Assembly: GCA_014905825.1 (NCBI GenBank) | Contig: JACGCN010000036.1 | Location: 248,001-312,000 of the forward strand | Source: Lyophyllum atratum | Lineage: Eukaryota; Basidiomycota; Agaricomycetes; Agaricales; Lyophyllaceae | Length of the DNA stretch: 64,000 nt | Direction of reading: 5' to 3' | Part shown: one piece after another, positions 1 through 12,042 of the stretch | How positions within the stretch are numbered: position 1 is the stretch's first letter | Layout: every line of letters begins with the position of its first letter | Position numbers and translations under genes: made by a program | The notes under the pieces: model-generated | The model's database searches: none | Seen by the model: only the letters and a program-made list of their open reading frames with translations | Told to the model about the DNA's origin: nothing

Positions 1-2
1 CA

Positions 3-284
3 TCAAAAGGCAAGTCTGGAAGGAAGCAGAAAGGTGCATCGAAGGATAACGTTGGAAGGACGAAGAAAGGTGCATCAAAGGATAAGGTCGGAAATGGTAA
101 TACGAGGGAAGGTAAACGAAAACGCCCGGATACCAACACTCCCGATAACAGCGATGTGGAGGAGAATCTTCCCGGAGAAGTATCAAGCCCAACTACAGAA
201 CACAAGATCGCGGACGAAAAGCTCGACGCCAGAAGTCGCCCTCCTCGGGTGATTCGTGCGCCAAAGAGGTTCTCGGGCAAATAG
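3..284 (+). CDS. C-terminal end of a Lys-rich protein (partial)
   Basis: An open frame enters from the left edge in frame 3 and ends at TAG 282-284, giving 93 residues. It is rich in Lys, Arg, Gly, Asp and Ser and contains a short internal duplication (the motif KGASKD occurs twice, about 15 residues apart). It closes with a basic Pro/Arg stretch. Low complexity and charge suggest a disordered nuclear-type tail, but no domain is visible and the body of the protein lies outside the window. I do not recognise the protein. The other ATG-started frame here (34-252) is a shadow. Confidence 0.55.
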   Translation, partial: SKGKSGRKQKGASKDNVGRTKKGASKDKVGNGNTREGKRKRPDTNTPDNSDVEENLPGEVSSPTTEHKIADEKLDARSRPPRVIRAPKRFSGK

Positions 285-697
285 TGTTCCGTTTTTTTTT
301 AAAAGAAGACCTAGAATGGACGTTATGGGACGGCCTTGTTACACCGTCTTACATCTTCATGTGTCGTTGATAATACTTTACCCAACTTCTGCCTAATAAT
401 TCGCACAAGGCATTCAATGAGGGTTGCGCTGCGTGAAAGTCTCATCCACCAACTCAAGTGGTAGTCCTTTCAAAGAAAACATTCGCCGAAGCTTCATAAC
501 TGGAGAGACGGAGAAGCAAGGAGTGATAGTATGTGATTAGGAGTGATAATATGTAATGACCGCAGACCTCAGAACTGCCTCAGAATAGCAGACGAAGAGT
601 CATGTGAAATGAGCATCGAAATAGACGTGAAGCTCGCAGTGGATGATGCTGGCAGAGAACTGCCACCTATGGTTTATATCGGGCGACGCTCACGCAG
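285..697. other. Intergenic, no gene seen
   Basis: Between the Lys-rich C-terminus and the duplicated block behind RFC1. It starts with a T-rich run near 291-300 that could belong to a 3' UTR. No convincing coding or RNA signal was found. Confidence 0.5.
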
Positions 698-848
698 CCG
701 AGGTGAAGTAGTCCAAGATAGATTAACTCCGAATCTTACTAATATACAAGAGCTCATCCACAGAAACGATCCGCCGAGGTGAAGTAGTCCAAGATAGATT
801 AACTCCGAATCTTACTAATATACAAGAGCTCATCCACAGAAACGATCC
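698..848. repeat. 75-bp perfect tandem duplication
   Basis: Positions 698-772 and 774-848 are identical, with a period of 76 bp. The second copy ends 6 bp outside the RFC1 stop codon (854), so both copies should lie in the RFC1 3' UTR. Perfect identity suggests a very recent slippage or replication event, or an assembly artefact. Confidence 0.95.
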
Positions 849-853
849 ATAGA

Positions 854-3800
854 TCATTTCTTAGCCTTCGCCTTCCCGGCAGGTGCCTTTTTCTTTTTGG
901 CCACCTGAATCAGCTTGTCATTGCTGACGTCGTCCGGGTTCTTCTTCTTCTTCTCATCGTCCGAGGCATCGTCGACGACATCGTCATCCATCTAAGTAAG
1001 GTCTTTAGATACCAGCACACAATGTTTAAATTGACGCAACGTACATCGAACGCCTCTTCCAAATCTGGAGCGGGACCCGCCGCCAGCTTCTTGGGCTTCC
1101 CAATGTCCTGCGCTTTATGGAACGGAATAGGGTGCTCCGAGCCGTTATATCTGCAGCGATGTCACATTCAGAACCAGTCCAAAGACAGGAAGGAAAATTG
1201 ATGTACTTTCTCGTTAGAGCTCCCTTCGTCTGGCCCGAGATCTGCTTCATCACCAGCTCATCCTTGTGGTTGTCCACACCGAGCTCCACAATGGTATCCC
1301 AGTCTTCTTTCGACAGATAATACTCATCCATGCGTTCTATGACTTCATCCACGGCACTCTAAATGTTGCAAACCCGATTAGACCTATGAATTCGCCCGAG
1401 GAAATACAACATACCGCTCCTTCGTCCATCAGTGGTTTGACGAGGTGTGGGAACAGCGCCGGGATATATGACTGACGTATCTCCGCCTTGTCGCCCGAAA
1501 CCTTTAGGCGCATGCGAATCTGGACGTCCGTCAACTGGCGACCTAGTTTGTTCTGCTTCGAGTTCTGGCCGAGCCATCTAAAGAACGGAACTCGCACGTC
1601 AAATTGGGATCATAGAGCTGGCTAGGGATGAGGACATACTGAGGGAACGACATCGAATTTGGGCCTCCATAATGTGCACCGGCACCATATAGGAATGAGG
1701 CGGGCCGGACGGCGGAGCATACTGCATGGAGAGGCATGAGGCCCCAATGCTGTTCTGGACTGTAACGCAAGCGACATGAGAAAGGCTCCCTCTGGCTTGG
1801 TAAAGTAGGACTCGCCCGTGAATAAGAGCATCTACAAGATCCCCATCCGAGATGGACGAAGCAGCGCGATCCATCAACTCAAGCTGCTTTAGCGCCTTCT
1901 CGGGTCCTTCAAGGTCGCGTACCTTCGAAGGCTGGGTTTTGAGATAGTTTTCCTAACGACAAAAGGCTCAGATCCGCTACTTTATGAAGAGGAAAGTCGT
2001 TCAACAGACCTGTATGAATAATGGCACGAACGAGTGGTCTTGGAAATACAACTCCATTTTGTCCCCAAGCGTCTCGCGAGAAGTAGCAGAGAACAGGTAT
2101 GGACCAAGCATCTTCGAGGTGATATCGAAGGGGCTCATGATCGAGTATTTTTCGTTCATCTTGGCCCTGTTCCGTGTGCTCGCATTAGTGAAAGTGTTTG
2201 GAACAAAAAGGTGGAAGGGAGACCGACAAATTCTTGCCCTCGTCAAAATCTATCGTACTACTCGACAGTTTCCACGTCGACAACATATTCAGGACTTGAC
2301 GAATATCTGACTGGGCACCCGCGACAAGCTGATCGATGACATTGGCGGGGACCTTCATCTTCTCCCTATACCAGCATGTATGAGCAACTATAAACCCCAC
2401 TGATGACGAAGACGTACTTGAAAGCGATGGACAATATTCTTGAGCGCACTGCCGCAACCTGTGGTCTGCAAGTCATCAACGTCAGCATCGTTAAATTCAC
2501 GTCATTAAACCGAATACGCACTTGTGGAATGACATATTATATGTCGTGGACATCAGGGGCTTAAGTTTCTGCGCTTGCCTATCGTTGGCGATGCAAATGA
2601 TTGGTACCTGCATTTTGGGCGACTGGTCAGATACCGACTACCACTGGGTTATGAAATGTTTGATACCTTTGTCTTCTTGATCAGGGCGTTCAAAGCGCCA
2701 ACACCGCCCCGGTCACCCGCAGACATTCCGTCCACTTCATCCATGATCAGGCATGTCTTATTCGTGATGGTTACACCGGCTGCGCTTGTGTCCTGGGTGC
2801 GATATCAGTGTCCTGGGGAGTACACACTGTGACTGTTGGAGGTACTTACATGGCCTCCCATGACATACCCATCCAACGAGGTGTTATTAATATTCATGCC
2901 ATTCTATGAAGAGACGAGAACATCCATGAGCAGTCTGCTTGCTCAAATATGATGGTGACGCACCTCCACAAGTTTTTTGCTCCTCGTATCGCTGGCATTA
3001 AGCTCAATAGGTGTATACCCTTCCAGCTTTGCGCACAGATGTGCACTTGTCGTTTTACCGATTCCAGGGGAGCCGGTAATCATCACCGCACGATAGACAT
3101 TCATGCCGTTCTTCCCTGGTTTCTTGAAGTCCGCTTTCTTACTATTTTGCCTGCGATTTGAGAGCAAAATTTGATCAGCTCCAACCCAGAAGCAAAATGA
3201 TATTGAATGCTTACCAGTCGTGAAGCCATAGCTGCAACTTCTCCACCTGCGACTTGTTGCCGCAGATATCTTTCAGAGTCTGCGGGGCATACCTCGTCGT
3301 CCACAGCTGTGACGATGGATCGATTGTCTTAGAACTGCGATGGATCAGTGACGATGTCAGGTGTTTCCAACAGTGTAAACGAACCTCTCACTCGCATCCT
3401 TCTTCACTTGCGCCTCTCTCTTCTCCATCTCCCGTGCAGCCTGCTTGATGGCCTCCTGCTCTTTTTCCATCTTCTTCTTCGTCTTGTCGTCGACCTTGCC
3501 ATTCCCCAGCCCCTTCCGGGTCCCAATCAGGTTGAGGAACTCGTCCTCATTGACCGTCCGGATCCCATGTTTCTTGATCGCCGCGAGCTTGCTGGGGCCG
3601 GCACTGTCCCCGAGCACGACGTAGTCCGTCTTACTTGAAGGCTGCCCCACGACGCGTCTGATTGGAAAAGCAAAGCAGTCAGCGCAAAAAAAACTTGGGA
3701 AGATCGGATTTGCTTACCCTCCAAAACGCTTCGCGAGGTCAATGGCTTCCTCTCTCGAGAAACTGCTCAACTCTCCTGTGAACACAAACGAGAGACCAGC

Positions 3801-4832
3801 GAGTGCATCCGGTGCCCCGTCTGGAACTTCTTTCGTACCGTGCGCGACCGGCGTAGCGAGCTTGGCGGCTTTAGCAGCAGCCCAACTAGAAAGACGTTAG
3901 CTGCCTTCGAGAAGGATAAAGGATGCAACATACTCGAACTTCTGTTTTGGCGGTCCCTTCTCCTTCTCCTTCCCATTCGCCGAAGGCTTATCCTCCACCT
4001 TGGCCTTCGCTGGAGCCCGTTTAGGAGCCTTCTTCGCCGGAGCTTTTGACACCAGAAGCTCGTCAGCGCCCGATGACATCGGGCTCTCCATGTCGCTCCC
4101 CTCATCCGACTCAACGATAAAGTCGTCATCTTTTTTCGACTTCCCCTTACTCGTCGACGCTCTCGGTTTCTTCGCTTCAGATGTGCGTGGTTTCGCCTTG
4201 GTGGCCGCAGGCTTCGGTGCTGCGGGAGTCCGCTTCTTCTTTGGTGACTTTGCTGGTTCGTCTTCCGAGTCGCTGGATAGCAGAATGGCAACTTTAGCTT
4301 TTGGTTTGGAGGCCGCGACCGCTTGTTTCTTCTTAGGCGGGGATTTCTCTTCCTCGTCGCTCTCCTCATCGCTGTCTATGACCTTCTTGCGCTTGACCGA
4401 CGTCGACTTCTTGGGCGCTTCGTCCTCACTGATGTCCATCGGAGCGACCTTAGACGGCTTCGAAACCGCAGCTTGAGCCCGTGAAATACTCCTTGTGGGA
4501 GCAGTTTTCTTCGGTCTGCCGTGGCATGTCATGTAAATATTAACTTTCGGAGAAATTACTATTAGCACCAACCTGTCATCGTCACCTTCCGTTTCCATGT
4601 GAATTTACAGTATCCTCAATCGATATCATTTACGCACTTATTTCAATCGCGTCTTTGCGCTGAGACCCAGAGCCCTCGGGCTGTATGACTCGTCAATTAA
4701 CAAGTCACTGCTGACAACTCCTGAAAATACCTGTGTCCCCGTCTTCTGGCTGCTTGGAGTCGCCCCAAAGAACATTCTGATATCCTTACCCCCCGGCTTA
4801 CTGACTTTCGTGACTTTCGTGGCTGGCGCCAT
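854..4832 (-). CDS. RFC1: Replication factor C large subunit (RFC1)
   Basis: Large subunit of the clamp loader that opens PCNA at primer-template junctions in the nucleus. Translation starts at 4832 and ends at 854, with many short introns. A short N-terminal exon has a PCNA-box-like DIRMFF motif. A Lys/Ser/Glu-rich disordered region follows (about 3,950-4,530), with GKSKKDDDF and acidic SDSEDE clusters. Next come a BRCT domain (about 3,600-3,850, LSFVFTGEL then GQPSSKTDYVV), a basic helix, and the RFC box (near 3,250-3,300, LWTTRYAP). The AAA+ core shows Walker A GSPGIGKTT (about 3,075) and Walker B LIMDEVDG (about 2,740). The C-terminus is acidic then basic and ends in a Lys/Ala tail. The order matches the family. 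Exon joins in the C-terminal half were not all resolved. Confidence 0.95.
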
Positions 4833-5254
4833 GGTGCAACGCTGACGGTGGTTAGGGATGGGCACAAGAGATGTGCGTGACGTGACTGGACGCGTCAGGA
4901 ATTGTTCGTGTTTGGCGGCGCGCCCCTGACAAAGCGGAGCCGAGCCCGAGGACTTTACAATACTGTAGTGAAAGGATTCACATAATATGTGACATGAATG
5001 TGCAGGTAATTGTATTTCTTCCTTCTGTATTAAATATAACGTCGACCAATGAAGGTGTTTAGAACAGATATTAGCAGTACATGCCGAGCAAACACCGAGT
5101 CTCTGGAAGTAAGTTTCGTGGGTTCGGGTGTGAGAGCTGGGCCATAAGGTGGCAGCCACATCTACCACCCAAACCCAATATATGTGTGCACCATGAGGGC
5201 ACTACTGACCGAAAGGGAAGTGAAAGAGAATTGATAAGGCAACACAACTCGTCT
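4833..5254. other. Intergenic region upstream of RFC1
   Basis: Holds the presumed RFC1 promoter. No open frame with coding character was seen on either strand. Confidence 0.4.
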
Positions 5255-6150
5255 TCAACGCCAATCAGACCAAATGAGGGACGAGAAGCAGCAACCTCGA
5301 AATTCCGGGCTTTTTGCGAGCTGGCTAAATCCCCCGACGCCGAATACGAGGCACATCAGACATAGAAGCAATAGTGGGAGTGGCAAAAACTCATGAAACG
5401 CCCTGGGAGCTAGCCGCATGTATCTCCTCTGAACTGGGTGCCGGACTGTTGGCGTGGGCCTCAGTCCTGATAGTGAGCCCATTCGTAAATTGTACTCATC
5501 GATTAGACGTTCAGATACATGGAAATAGTGCGGCCAGCATCGAGGTATTCGGGGGCGTTTGAATTGAGGTGGAGTTGGTTGAGGACCGCAATAACAACAT
5601 TAGCGTATCTGTGAGAAGATCGCATTGAACGACGGGCCGCGATAAGACCTGGATAAGCCTCCGGACAGCGCTATGGAATGTACACTCAAGTAGCATGTAC
5701 CATTCAGAATACCGAAAAAGGTAGCAACTATAGTCATGCTGTGACGCCACATGGTTGGAAACCGTTCAATTGCTGGAGGACTCGGAATGGAAGACAAAGC
5801 TGACAGTGCCATAATACCCATAATGTTCAAGGATGATTTCAGAGAGCCACATGACGGACTTCCAGATTTGACAGACGTGAGGAGAAGAGGATGAAGAGAG
5901 AGTGATTGGTCGGACTGGGTCACGCCACGCTGGCGCCAGATGAGTCTAGCTTCGTGCGAGACGGTCCATCGACCCGAAGGAATGGATGACAATGCGTATC
6001 GACGCTGATATAGGCACAGAGTGCAGCTGCCAGCCTGACAATGCCTTGAAGGCGTACACAGGCAATAGCACCGAAAAAGCACCAAATTCTGGGCTTGAAG
6101 GAAATAGTCCGGGTCGGCCTATTCACGCATGGCTCCACACAGAAAGACAT
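5255..6150 (-). other. Possible intron-rich membrane-protein gene or relic
   Basis: The minus strand shows several hydrophobic stretches in different frames that could be exons: one around 6,010-6,090 (CFFGAIACVRLQGIV), one around 5,720-5,830 (MTIVATFFGIL) and one around 5,350-5,400 (LPLLLLCLMCLVFGVG). Plausible donors (GTACAT after FFGILN) and acceptors exist, but I could not join them into one clean reading frame, and stops interrupt the most natural path. It may be a real multi-pass protein with small exons or a decayed copy. I do not recognise a family. Confidence 0.25.
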
Positions 6151-6180
6151 GCATGACTTCAGCCGCTCGTAGAGGGCGTG

Positions 6181-7654
6181 CTACCACTCCGAGAACCCCG
6201 AAATCTTCCCATCCCAGCTCCACCAGATCATCTCGTCCCACTCGTCATCGCTGCTATGAACGCCCGCCCCATCCTTCCCAACCTCCATGTCCAGACCGCC
6301 TCTGGATGTCACCCACACACCTTCCACAGCCTTCCCCTTCTTCTGCGCTTTCTTCCGTATGCCTGATTGTGGACCCGCATGCGGGATCCCAGACTCCTCG
6401 AGAAACTCGTCGAGCGTACTTTCGAGCGACGTAGATATATTTTGGCGAGGCACCCATGCAGGGTGAACGAATCGGCGGGGAGCGCGTAGCAGGATGTGCG
6501 TTTGCGTGGGAGCTATGAGTGGTCAGAGCCACAGTCAGCAATGAGCCAGGAGATTTGGGAGTTGATATACGTACCGATGTCGGCAGACATACCGTTGCCT
6601 TCTGCATCTGCTGCCGCTAAGGTTCTAGACAAGAGGCGTTCGGCGGCTTGTAGAGCCCGCTGCTGTTCGGCGTGACTCGGAGATGATAGGGGTTCGGGAG
6701 ATGGCGCACGCGATCTCGGCGGGGATGGGGCGAGGTCGTCGGACTCTGCCCCCTCCGCCTCATTATCCGTATCCACTTCGGAATCCTCCTCACTACCTCC
6801 CTCATCCTCTTCGCTCTCTTCGTCGTCATCGTTAACCCCGTCCTCCTCATCCCCGTCATCCTCTTCGTCCTCCTCCTCGTCCTCATCCTCATCCTCCCCA
6901 TCCTCGTCCTCGTCCTCCCCATCCTCCTCTTTAGCGTGCGGCTTCCGATCGCTGTTGTAGTCCTTAAGATCGTCCCGAGCACCAATAGCCTTAATCTCCA
7001 GTCCTTCGATCGCGTATATTACTTTGGATTTCGCGGACGCCGTATTCGAACCGACGAAAATAGCAAGGTAGACGCGGGCACAGGCTTGCTTTACCGGGAC
7101 TGCCTCCGCCGGTGCATCTAAAGGTAAATTACTCCGCATCATAGCCTTTGCAAGAGCCGAAGAAAGTGCAGTAAACGTAGTGTTGAGATGCGACGTGAGG
7201 GTATCGAAAGAAGTGAGGAGATCATGTCGCTGCTTTAGTGCGCGTGCGGTGGACTAGTCATCACAAATGGTCAGAGCGCTAAGTACCCTATGATGTATGA
7301 TTACACACCTTAGTGCTGGGCATCCGAGAGAGTTGCATTACAGGACTAAATTATGCAGCCATCATTGGAATCGTCAATTTTCGTCGCGTACAGAACCGGA
7401 ACTGTGACTGACAGTGGCACCTGGCTTTTCAAAAATAGGACATGACCTAGTAGGCTGGTTGCAAGGCTCGCTGCTACAGCATCGTTGATAACGTCAACAT
7501 CCAGAGATACTATCGGGATATTATTCGATAGGATGCCAGATTCTCCTGCCTTCATCGGTACGATCTTTTCGTTAGATGACTCGGAGGGCTGTGCGATAAT
7601 CATACTGGGAGAGCTAGGAATGGGAGCCGGGGCGGCTGGCGCCAGTACAGGCAT
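6181..7654 (-). CDS. Acidic protein of unknown function
   Basis: Four exons can be read. The first starts at 7654 (MPVLAPAAPAP) and ends in an Ala/Leu-rich helix (SLLGHVLFLKSQVPL). A very short second exon encodes PVMQLSRMPSTK. The third begins STARALKQRH and runs through an Ala/Leu-rich helical part into a long Asp/Glu tract (about 6,750-6,940). The last, after an intron with a GTACGT donor, ends in EMIWWSWDGKISGFSEW at the stop 6181. Total is about 390 residues. The helical head (about 180 residues), acidic hinge and Trp-rich tail look like a conserved protein, but I cannot name the family. It is divergent from the alkyltransferase gene, with 230 bp between start codons. Confidence 0.7.
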
Positions 7655-7884
7655 ATCGAACCTCGTGGTAAGGGGTCAAGAGGCTTACGGGGAGGTCGGA
7701 CTCGGATGTTGGCCGAACACCGCGTGCTGCACGCGTTTTTCACGTGCACAGTCACGGGGAAATTGGTGAATCAGCGCGGACGCCGCTCGCGACGCGTGAG
7801 TCAACTTGTATCGCAACCGCCATATAACTTCAAGGCCAGCTCAACCTTGCAAGCTGCCGCTAACTTCTACGAACGTATCTTATC
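7655..7884. promoter_or_regulatory. Shared divergent promoter region
   Basis: Only 230 bp separate the start codons of the acidic protein (minus) and the DNA alkyltransferase (plus), so both promoters must lie here. No specific element is identified. Confidence 0.5.
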
Positions 7885-8548
7885 ATGCCTGCCATTAGAA
7901 TCGACAAGGCTGCCTTTTCCTACCAGCCTCTTGGAAACAAAGGCGCGAATTCCACAGTCCGTGTTATTCCACAAACCCTAGATCCCGAAGAAAAAGGAGA
8001 CCTGGTGGCAGCCCCTCCAAAGGAGAGTCACATATTTTACCCGAATACACCGTCAGTTCGGAAAGCCTACCGCACAAGTACTGGAAAGGTTAGTTGAACC
8101 TCGTCCCAAGTGTAAGGGCTCTTCAAGTTGAAAGCTGTGCCAGGCTGTTACATCCCACCAATGGGACGTCTATGACTTCACATACACGATTCCGAGCGGC
8201 CGTGTCACCACCTATAAGGATGTCTGTATTGCTGTTGGCGGCTCGCCCCGCTCCGGTACGTCGCTCTTCAAATATTCAAATGACGCCTGAGGGACGACCA
8301 GTCATACTGACCCCTATAAATAACTAGTTGGGAGCGCGCTACGGAACAATCCATTCGCGCCGTATATCCCCTGTCACAGAGTCATCGCGTCCAATTTCTT
8401 CGTTGGTGGGTTTTTTGGTGAATGGGGGAAGAACGACAAGACCGGAACTCGCTGCAATCAGAAGTTAGATCTCCTTGCCTCGGAGGGCGTCGATTTTACG
8501 AAAAGTGGACATCTGCTGGATGTGGACACTGTCATCTGGAGAGGATAA
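7885..8548 (+). CDS. MGT1: O6-alkylguanine-DNA alkyltransferase (MGMT family)
   Basis: Direct-reversal DNA repair protein that moves the alkyl group from O6-alkylguanine to its own cysteine. Three exons: 7885-8088, 8144-8255 and 8328-8548, with GT..AG introns of 55 and 72 bp. The C-terminal domain contains the winged-helix segment IPSGRVTTY, then the active-site motif PCHRV with the acceptor Cys. The family's usual substrate-loop region is present as GGFFGEWG. The protein is about 178 residues, close to the usual length of single-domain members. The motif has Cys, not the Trp of alkyltransferase-like proteins, so it should be catalytic. Whether it acts on methylated guanine specifically is inferred from the family. 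Confidence 0.95.
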
Positions 8549-9113
8549 TTTCAAATTATCGGGTTGCGACACCTCTTATACACGCCACCGCAGTGCATTG
8601 CGGCGTCCACATCAGTTTATCGAAGCCTTGTCACTTGTACTTACACCTAGTCTCTCCTAGACAGACACCATCAGTCGTTCCTCCTTTCTGTAACTTACAC
8701 CTACTCTGCGACAAATTTACATCTTTCTTATTCACCGGCGTTTTTTACACACCTTTTACCTTCTTCGCAGTGCTTGCTCTGGTAGCAACTGTGTGCTTAA
8801 TACCTGTCCAGCTGGCATCACTATTAGCCCTGTACTGTACTTGTTTCGGCCGGTTGCGTGGTCCTGCTACTAGTACAAGAACGGTGTGACATAAGCACGT
8901 GTAATGACGCGAAATGTGACTCACGCAAAGTAACACTCCCTACACCGTACCACCATCACCGAGCATATCCATTTTCGTCACCTCGGACGATGAGAGGAAC
9001 ATAGCATCCCACTGTAAGAAACTGTATAAAGCCTGACTTCCCTAGGGTCACTTCGTCCTTACTTCTTGATCTCTAGTCAAGTCTGGTTGACGACTGATCA
9101 TCTAAGATTTTTT
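8549..9113. other. Intergenic, no gene seen
   Basis: Spans the alkyltransferase 3' side and the promoter of the next plus-strand gene. A TATA-like GTATAAA lies near 9,022, about 90 bp before the next start codon. The open frame at 8422-8889 overlaps the alkyltransferase terminal exon in another frame and is a shadow. Confidence 0.4.
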
Positions 9114-11663
9114 ATGGCGAACACGAACACCTCGAGAAACCTCCATCGCCAGGCTACAGCATCTGACGGTTTACCTGGCGTGGAGACTTATGTAGATTTT
9201 GGTTCAGACAAGATCCCATTTCCGATCAGAGACAACGATATCTCTCGCTCAGTACCTGGTACGAGCACCAACCACTTACGTTCGGTGCCATATGCTAATG
9301 AACGTCGTAGAATTGCCTTCAAAGGTGGCGGACTCCAGTCCAGGTTATCATCTATTCTCTTTCGCCTTGAAGCAATGCTAGCATGTCTTCACATCTTCAT
9401 ATCTACGGTGACACGAGTGGACAAGCAATCTATCTGACGCAATTCTCTTCACAGATTCTCAGACTTCGTCCAAACAGACATCATCCGACAAGCTATCCGC
9501 CCTTCCAGCAAGTACTTCAAACACGAATCGAATCCTTCGTTCTCCTGTCGCATCCTCAACCAATAATCCACCAGGTCGTGGTTGGCGTCGTAGTCTCGAT
9601 GCATCTGTCTCCCTGCCCTCATTCTCCAATGCCGATCTGGACTCTCCCCCTATGAGTAATGTATGGAACGCGACACACAGCCTGAATCCACACCTCAATA
9701 TTGGGGCGACGTCTCCGCGTGCAATATCGGCAGATGGATCCATAGAAAAGGGAACCCCGAGGCAGAGAGTATCATTTGACAGCGAACGAGGTTCTTTACC
9801 AACCATGCAAAGCGTCAGACAAGGTACGTTACTTCTTATCATACCTGGTCCCGAACTAAGTTGGCTTTTACACAGCCCTTTCGCGCATAAACCGAGGCAG
9901 TGATCCTGCCGTCACGTCTCCCGCGCGCCACTCCTCTGCATACCGCGACTCGCAGAAAGATCTTGACTCCACGACTCCTGGCTCACCCTCCCCCTCGCGT
10001 TCACGCGCCGTGTCTCCACTACGGCTCTTCCAACAATGGTCAGCAAGTCGCTACCGCCATCGACACCCAACAGACGACCCATTTGTCCCTATCGATCCCT
10101 TTAAGCTCAAGACCCATTTCCGCTTCGCATGCTTTCCCAGTCTCGCAGATACTCTCACACCTAGCATCCATAGCCATAGCCATAGCCATCGCATAGGCTC
10201 CCCAGATACCCAGGGATGCGAAGCGTGCATGCCTACGCCCTCTATGAAGAATTCATGGAGCAGCGCGAGCACATTCTTCGCCGATACCCTCCCCCGCCAA
10301 GCCTACCTTAACATCCTTCTCCGCCTCCCCGCCATGTACTTCACCCGCGTCGCCAGAATTTTCGAAGACGCCGAAGTCAGTCGGCCTGACATCCAGAGGA
10401 TGATTGAAAGTGGCGGGGGAGGCAGTGCCTTCATCGTACCCTCAGCCTCGGAGCCTGTAACTATTGCCACTGTCGATTCCACAAATCGCGGACGGACGGA
10501 CTACCCGCCTGGGACACTGTCCCCAACCATGGCAGCTGGAATCGGGCTCACGGCACATGTGGGTGCCGCTGTCACAGCGTCGGTTCAGCAGCTTCCTTTA
10601 CCCCTCCCGGATGAATGGGCATCGCCTCAGGTCTCGCCTGCGCTTATTCGTTTCAAGCTTTCGTGGGAGGCGTTCATAGACTCTCTACTCAGGGAATGGA
10701 AGACCTTGAACGTAGTCTCCGCCCTCTTGTTATCGTATGTACCATCAAGTACTTCGTCCGGGTCCAGGCCTGATTATCCATTTGCAGTGCGATCTTGACT
10801 ATGTTTCAGATCCCTAGCGCCGCGGACGACCCTGTGACGCGGACGGCTGCTCTGCTGTCGTTGGTCTGTGCGCTGATGAGCTTGACTTATGGCTGTATGT
10901 ATATCGTAAGGTTCGGGACCATGCGAAGCATGTACAGGGCGTCCAAATGGGCAGAGGTACGATGGCGTTTCCCCTTCCTCTTCATGGGCTGACAGCTCTG
11001 TCATCTTCAGGAAGCGCGCAAGACTAATACCCTCATATGGTGGAATGTGTGGGTCCTCCTGGCAATGCCTGGGGTTTGGATGGCATGGTCCGTCACCGCG
11101 TCGCATTGTCCGAGTCGGGTTGATCTGTTCCGTCCTGACGAAGTTTATCCTACAGGTCCATGGTGTTTTTCGTTGCATCTATCATGTCATTCGTGTGGCG
11201 CACAGGCTCCACAAAAGACCCTGCGGACCGCCCTCCGCTCAGCGCACGTTCGGCGCTTGGCCCTCGCATCGCGGTAACGGGCATATTCCTCCTCGGCATG
11301 GTGTACTTCGCGCTCATTGTGAAGACTCTGCGGGGATACGGGACTCATGCGGGGGGAACGAGTAAGCTGCGGCAGGGAGAACGCAGAGCTTCGGAGCAGT
11401 CGCCGGGTATGCGGGCGAGGGATATCGATGCTGCGATGGAGAGGCGGGGGCGAGAGCGGCAAAGGAGTGGCTCAGGACCTACTCGGAGACGGGAGGAATC
11501 GCCGGAGAGGGAGAGAGGGGTGGATGCCAGGGCTCATAAGGAGAAACGGATGGATAGAGATGGTTTGAGGTCGATGATGGGTCTTGGCATTGTGGGGCTC
11601 GGTTTACACCAGCAGGACTCTGGTATAAATTTGGACTTGGAGAAGGGCGAGGTGAAGGGATAG
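9114..11663 (+). CDS. Four-TM membrane protein with long disordered head
   Basis: Starts at ATG 9114 (MANTNTSRNLH) and ends at 11663, with about five short introns. The N-terminal half is Ser/Pro/Thr-rich and disordered. After FVPIDPFKLKTHF comes a helical stretch (about 10,260-10,400) and then four hydrophobic segments: VVSALLLSCAILTMFQI (split by an intron near 10,738), SLVCALMSLTYGCMYIV, a long WWNVWVLLAMPGVWMAW plus FFVASIMSFVW, and TGIFLLGMVYFALIV. The tail is Arg/Glu-rich and cytosol-like. Proteins with this plan occur in agaricomycetes, but I know of no assigned function. Exon joins at 10,738, 10,957, 11,084 and 9,822 keep frame. Confidence 0.75.
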
Positions 11664-12042
11664 AGTGTTCGTGAGTAGCTTCTTGGACTATGGGCTAGAC
11701 TATAAATTGTGGTGTAGATTTCTAATGAACGTTACCTTATTATAGGCAGCATGGATATTGCCATAATATTTGACTTAGTCCCGGACGGTATATAGGTATA
11801 TAGGTATCAATTTCCGAATGACAGCCTTTTAAGTCTATACTACTAGGATCTGCAGAATACTGTTGACTGGTGTGTGACTGTTTAAACAGGCTACGGTCGT
11901 ACTGACTTCGAGATCTCCCTTATGCTCCCTTATGACGCCGCCAAAACGCCGCACTATATACCGAGTCGTGACACGAGGTCTTGTTTGCACATGATCAACT
12001 TTGTTTAGTCTTAACAACACACCTTCACAACTCCCGTACACT
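11664..12042. other. Intergenic upstream of F-box copy A
   Basis: No coding signal. Contains a short repeated TATAGGTA motif near 11,790-11,810. Homology with the second duplication unit begins only about 15 bp before the F-box start codon, so this promoter differs from that of copy B. Confidence 0.4.

Noticed and set aside
4000..4476. 158-codon plus-strand frame opposite RFC1
   Set aside because: It is the antisense of the Lys/Ser/Glu-rich RFC1 region; the Ser/Phe-rich composition is what that produces.
12001..12042. Upstream extension of F-box copy A
   Set aside because: The extra frame begins with TTG and has no ATG; the ATG at 12043 matches the start of copy B.
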